This document shows, in pieces, positions 6,339 to 8,372 of a stretch of 8,372 nucleotides of DNA. The notes below the pieces were generated by a model that saw nothing but the letters and a program-made list of their open reading frames with translations, was not told the origin of the DNA and ran no database searches. Numbering within the stretch: position 1 is the stretch's first letter; each line of letters opens with the position of its first letter. Origin of the DNA: Bdellovibrio sp. (GTDB lineage Bacteria > Bdellovibrionota > UBA1018); the NCBI GenBank assembly GCA_016213345.1, contig JACRAO010000183.1, positions 1-8,372 on the forward strand. The letters are read 5' to 3'. Both the position numbers and the translations under genes were made by a program.

Positions 6339-6983
6339 CTATAAAAAATTCTTTATTTTTACATGTGCCAAGGACTGGTCCTGTCCAAAATGATTTGCAT
6401 GTGACACTGCAACCACCCATGCTCCACTTCTTGTCCCAGACTTAATACCAGCCTCAGAGTCTTCGAAGATCAGAGTTTCACCTGGGTTTACCCCAAGAAG
6501 CCTCATAGCCTTTAAATATCCCGCTGGTGAAGGTTTGCTGTGGTTATAATCTTCGGCACATAAAATAACTGAAAAATATTTTTTAATATTTAGTTTTTTT
6601 AAAATCCAATGCACTTCTTCACTATTAGACCCGGAAACCAAGCCTAAAGTAAATTGATGACTCAACAAACGAACTGCTCTAACCGCACCTGGTATAAGAG
6701 TTATTTTCTTTTTTAATAATTCTTGATAACGCTCAAGCATGCTCGAAAGGACTGCACGCTCAGAAACAGGGAACTGAAATCGCTTATAGTGTTCGTGAAT
6801 AGCTACTTTCCAGGTTTTACCAACAACCTCTCGTAAATCGCCAGAATTATGCTTGATTTTCCATTTTTTCAAAAAGAACCTAACTACACTAGCCGCCAAT
6901 GGCTCTGTATCTATAATAGTTCCATCTAAATCAAATAAAATAGCTTTAACCTGAAATTGTTCACCCTGCATAAGATAGGTCAT
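6339..6983 (-). CDS. HAD-superfamily phosphatase / phosphomutase-like hydrolase
   Basis: The 214-residue cytoplasmic protein has all four HAD motifs: nucleophile and acid Asp18 and Asp20 in LFDLDGTIIDTEP (16-28), Ser117 in VSGSNS, Lys150 in SKPSPAGY, and Glu174-Asp175 in IFEDSEAG. A helical cap domain lies between motifs I and II (about 28-95). This C1-cap layout is that of the beta-phosphoglucomutase, phosphoglycolate phosphatase and sugar-phosphatase group. The DxDGT..DTEP start and EDSEAGI end lean to the phosphoglucomutase/sugar-phosphatase side, but substrate cannot be assigned. Translation may begin at the ATG at 6983 or at the in-frame ATG at 6971; neither has a good ribosome-binding site, and an in-frame stop lies just upstream. 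It stands alone on the minus strand, divergent from the HU-like gene across a 139-base spacer. Confidence 0.85.
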   Translation of the reverse strand: MTYLMQGEQFQVKAILFDLDGTIIDTEPLAASVVRFFLKKWKIKHNSGDLREVVGKTWKVAIHEHYKRFQFPVSERAVLSSMLERYQELLKKKITLIPGAVRAVRLLSHQFTLGLVSGSNSEEVHWILKKLNIKKYFSVILCAEDYNHSKPSPAGYLKAMRLLGVNPGETLIFEDSEAGIKSGTRSGAWVVAVSHANHFGQDQSLAHVKIKNFL

Positions 6984-7070
6984 TTTATGCCCGTTTTGCC
7001 ATTTATTCTAGTTTTTACGTTATGCGTAAGCAAAAAATAGTGCTTTTTTTGAAAAAAAATAAAAAAACAG

Positions 7071-7099
7071 TTGCACTCTTAAAAAAATCAACCTAAAAC
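7071..7099 (+). promoter_or_regulatory. Candidate promoter for the HU-like gene
   Basis: TTGCAC (7071-7076) is followed after 17 bases by TAAAAC (7094-7099), sited 24 bases before the ATG. A-tracts upstream (7041-7068) could act as an UP element. AGGAGA at 7109-7114 is a strong Shine-Dalgarno eight bases from the start at 7123. Further upstream, TTACG-TTATG-CGTAA (7015-7029) is a small inverted repeat that could serve either divergent gene. These are pattern matches only. Confidence 0.45.
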
Positions 7100-7122
7100 A
7101 ATAGATCTAGGAGAACAAAAAT

Positions 7123-7473
7123 ATGTCAAAAAAATCTAAATTTTCATTTGTTAATGAAATTCAACAAAACATTCTCAAGTGTGCAACCACCAATAGGAGT
7201 GGCCAAGTTCGTATTAAAAGAGCTGACTTAAAATCCTGTCTCGAAGATGTTTTCGGGAAAGGAGCCAAGGCTGCTGCAAATGGTGAGAGAGTACGCTTTC
7301 CACTCGTTGGAACACTAGTGAGAAAAGATGTTAAAGCTCGTAAAGCAGGTAAGGGAGTTAATCCTTTTACCGGTGAGCCAATGGAAATTAAGGCAAGGCC
7401 TGCTACAAAAAAGCCTCGCTGGAGCTTTCCACGCGCTATGAAAGAGACTTTTGCCAATAAAAGAAATTGGTAA
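7123..7473 (+). CDS. HU/IHF-family-like DNA-binding protein
   Basis: The 116-residue basic protein resembles the HU/IHF fold. A helical N-terminal half (about 8-55) is followed by RFPLVGTLVRKDVKARKAG (58-76) and the beta-arm signature KGVNPFTGEPMEIKARPA (77-94), with Pro81 at the position of the DNA-intercalating proline. It ends with a short C-terminal helix (SFPRAMKETF). HU proteins bend and compact DNA in the nucleoid as dimers. It is about 25 residues longer than typical HU, with an extended Lys/Ser-rich N-terminus, and it lacks the classic GFG turn (here LVG), so it is a divergent member. It has a strong ribosome-binding site, its own candidate promoter and its own terminator, so it looks monocistronic and well expressed. 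Whether it is the main nucleoid protein or an accessory one cannot be told. Confidence 0.8.
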   Translation: MSKKSKFSFVNEIQQNILKCATTNRSGQVRIKRADLKSCLEDVFGKGAKAAANGERVRFPLVGTLVRKDVKARKAGKGVNPFTGEPMEIKARPATKKPRWSFPRAMKETFANKRNW

Positions 7474-7510
7474 AACAATCTTAATCTTATAGATTATAAA
7501 ATCTTTAGAG

Positions 7511-7550
7511 AAAAGCCATTATTATTCTTACAGGTAATAATGGCTTTTTT
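7511..7550 (+). terminator. Intrinsic terminator of the HU-like gene
   Basis: AAAAGCCATTATTA (7511-7524) pairs perfectly with TAATAATGGCTTTT (7535-7548) around a ten-base loop, and the 3' arm runs into T6 at 7545-7550. It lies 38 bases after the HU-like stop. The A-rich 5' side gives a short T-run on the other strand, so it may also stop transcription arriving from the KimA-like gene. Confidence 0.9.
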
Positions 7551-7553
7551 CAT

Positions 7554-7564
7554 TTATGTCTTAA
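7554..7564. repeat. Left copy of 11-base direct repeat (target duplication)
   Basis: TTATGTCTTAA abuts the left terminal inverted repeat of element 2. The identical 11 bases abut the right end at 7807-7817. An exact match at both junctions is best read as a target-site duplication. Confidence 0.75.
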
Positions 7565-7806
7565 GGCTTCCCTGGTTGACACAGCAGACATCAATTGTGC
7601 AAGTACACTGACAGCTTAATTTTTTACTATTTTAAAAATAATTTACAGAACCGGCCTTTGGGGAGCTGGATGCGATTCGGCCAGGATGGCCAAGGGGCCC
7701 CAAGAGAGCCAGGATGGCGCCCGGTTATGGAAATTATTTTTAAAATAATAAAAAATTAAGCTGCCAAGGCACTAAGATCTTGCCTACTGTGTCAACCAGG
7801 GAAGCC
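7565..7806. mobile_element. Element 2: 242-base MITE-like palindromic element
   Basis: The ends are perfect 20-base inverted repeats, GGCTTCCCTGGTTGACACAG (7565-7584) and its complement (7787-7806), bounded by an 11-base direct duplication. Inside lie unequal, poorly paired zones (7585-7611 and 7764-7786). Next comes an AT-rich inner inverted repeat of 33 bases with one mismatch (7612-7644 with 7731-7763), then AACCGG/CCGGTT (7649-7654 with 7721-7726) around a GC-rich core. It has no coding capacity, so any transposition would need a transposase from elsewhere; an 11-base duplication falls in the range reported for some IS4-group elements, but I do not assign a family. GTACACTG at 7603-7610 also occurs (as its complement) in the right arm of element 1 at 1417-1424. 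Together with the HU terminator it accounts for the whole gene-free stretch 7474-7806. Confidence 0.8.
7649..7726 (+). ncRNA. Element 2 core: predicted multi-hairpin RNA with GGA loops
   Basis: On the + strand the closing stem AACCGG/CCGGTT holds an inner stem, TTTGGGG (7657-7663) with CCCCAAG (7698-7704, one G-U pair). That inner stem encloses a weak hairpin GC-TGGAT-GC (7665-7673) and a strong one, GGCC-AGGAT-GGCC (7679-7691). A third, GCC-AGGAT-GGC (7708-7718), follows. This is the same order and strand as in element 1, with the same AGGAT loops, although stems differ in sequence. The HU terminator lies just upstream and no promoter is evident inside, so whether it is transcribed is open. 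Confidence 0.4.
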
Positions 7807-7817
7807 TTATGTCTTAA
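7807..7817. repeat. Right copy of 11-base direct repeat, containing a stop codon
   Basis: TTATGTCTTAA directly follows the right inverted repeat and repeats 7554-7564 exactly. Read on the minus strand it is the last codons and the TAA stop of the KimA-like gene, so the insertion left that reading frame unchanged. Confidence 0.75.
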
Positions 7818-8372
7818 CCAAATGATACCGCACACTGGTTACAACTTTTCTGCGATAAAGACTTAAAGCAGCACGTATTAGCAGTGCAGTTTGATTATGT
7901 AAAAGCCTGTTTGTCCACTTTGCAGTCACAAATTCAGGAATAATCACTGTAATCATCTCATTTCCCGTTACCTTTTCTACATCGTTAATATAATCAATAA
8001 TAGGACTAATAATTGAACGATAAGGAGATTTTAAAACAACAAACGGAATTTCATGTGCCCACTTTTTCCACTCTTCTTGCATACGCTCTGTAACCTCAGG
8101 ATCCCACTCCACATAACAAGCTCTTACATCCTGCGAAATCGAAATTGCATACCTTAGCGCGTCTATAACGCCCTTATGAATACCTGAAATTGGGATAATC
8201 ACAGTGTGCTTGAGAGGTTCTAATTTCTTTGGCGGGGTCACACCCACCAAAGAAAGCTCTTTACCCACAGCTAGGTAATGTCTGTTAATGGTGAAAAAAA
8301 AGTAAACAAGTGCTGGAATCAACAAAAGCACAATCCATGCCCCAGCTAAAAATTTCGAAGTACTTATCACTA
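7807..8372 (-). CDS. APC-superfamily permease, KimA-like potassium transporter, C-terminal part
   Basis: The frame is open to the right edge. The first GTG near 8370 is internal, so this is the last roughly 188 residues of a longer protein. One hydrophobic segment (KFLAGAWIVLLLIPALVYFF, about residues 6-25 of the fragment) ends the membrane domain. A cytosolic domain follows with HTVIIPISGIHKGVIDALRY (55-74), VVLKSPYRSIISPIIDYI, TVIIPEF and LLHNQTALLIRAALSLYRRK. These match the tail of the APC-permease subgroup that includes Bacillus KimA, a high-affinity K+/H+ symporter whose USP-like cytosolic domain binds c-di-AMP. Potassium as substrate and c-di-AMP control are inferred from the family, not shown here; annotation simply as an amino-acid permease would be the alternative. 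The stop codon lies in the direct repeat of element 2, whose hairpin would form the 3' end of this gene's transcript if read through. Confidence 0.75.
   Translation of the reverse strand, partial: VISTSKFLAGAWIVLLLIPALVYFFFTINRHYLAVGKELSLVGVTPPKKLEPLKHTVIIPISGIHKGVIDALRYAISISQDVRACYVEWDPEVTERMQEEWKKWAHEIPFVVLKSPYRSIISPIIDYINDVEKVTGNEMITVIIPEFVTAKWTNRLLHNQTALLIRAALSLYRRKVVTSVRYHLVKT

Noticed and set aside
7161..7478. Minus-strand 105-codon frame opposite the HU-like gene
   Set aside because: It is the antisense shadow of a gene with clear HU motifs, promoter and terminator.

Overview
The window is AT-rich bacterial chromosome (genes and spacers are visibly A/T-heavy) carrying mostly housekeeping genes. 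A short DksA beside Lon, a compact HU-like protein and tandem CNNM/CorC transporters would fit an AT-rich Gram-negative lineage, perhaps a deltaproteobacterial or Bdellovibrio-like one. That placement is inferred from protein style only and is weak.

Layout. Positions 1-665 (- strand) hold the N-terminal half of a GlmU-type nucleotidyltransferase running off the left edge. It is divergent from a DksA-family zinc-finger transcription factor (854-1216, +). A 314-base spacer follows, filled mainly by a long imperfect palindrome with a GC-rich centre (element 1, 1243-1429). Next come the ATP-dependent protease Lon (1531-3957) and two CNNM/CBS membrane proteins (3987-5066 and 5063-6331). These three lie close together on the + strand and the last two overlap by four bases, so they look like one operon. 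A HAD-family phosphatase (6339-6983, -) converges on them. It is divergent from an HU-like DNA-binding protein (7123-7473, +), which ends in a clear intrinsic terminator (7511-7550). A second long palindrome (element 2, 7565-7806) then separates it from the C-terminal part of a KimA-like APC potassium transporter (7807-8372, -) that runs off the right edge.

The main discovery is the pair of palindromic elements. Both are built the same way: terminal inverted repeat, poorly paired zone, long AT-rich inner inverted repeat, and a GC-rich core. The core is a set of small hairpins whose loops read AGGAT, ATGGAT or TGGAT, enclosed by a TTGGG/CCCAA-type stem. The cores align to each other and point the same way. 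Element 2 has 20-base perfect terminal inverted repeats and is bracketed by an exact 11-base direct repeat, TTATGTCTTAA, as expected of a transposed non-autonomous (MITE-like) element. Its right copy supplies the stop codon of the KimA-like gene. The GGA-in-hairpin-loop pattern (CAGGATG) matches the kind of site bound by CsrA/RsmA proteins. One testable idea is therefore a mobile repeat family that encodes a structured, possibly CsrA-titrating RNA. The sequence supports the repeat structure and the target duplication directly; the RNA function is inference.

Working together: DksA (stringent-response transcription control), Lon (proteolysis), the CNNM pair (probable divalent-cation handling), the HU-like protein (nucleoid) and the potassium transporter are all stress or homeostasis functions. 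Apart from the lon-CNNM-CNNM cluster, nothing in the sequence shows they are co-regulated.
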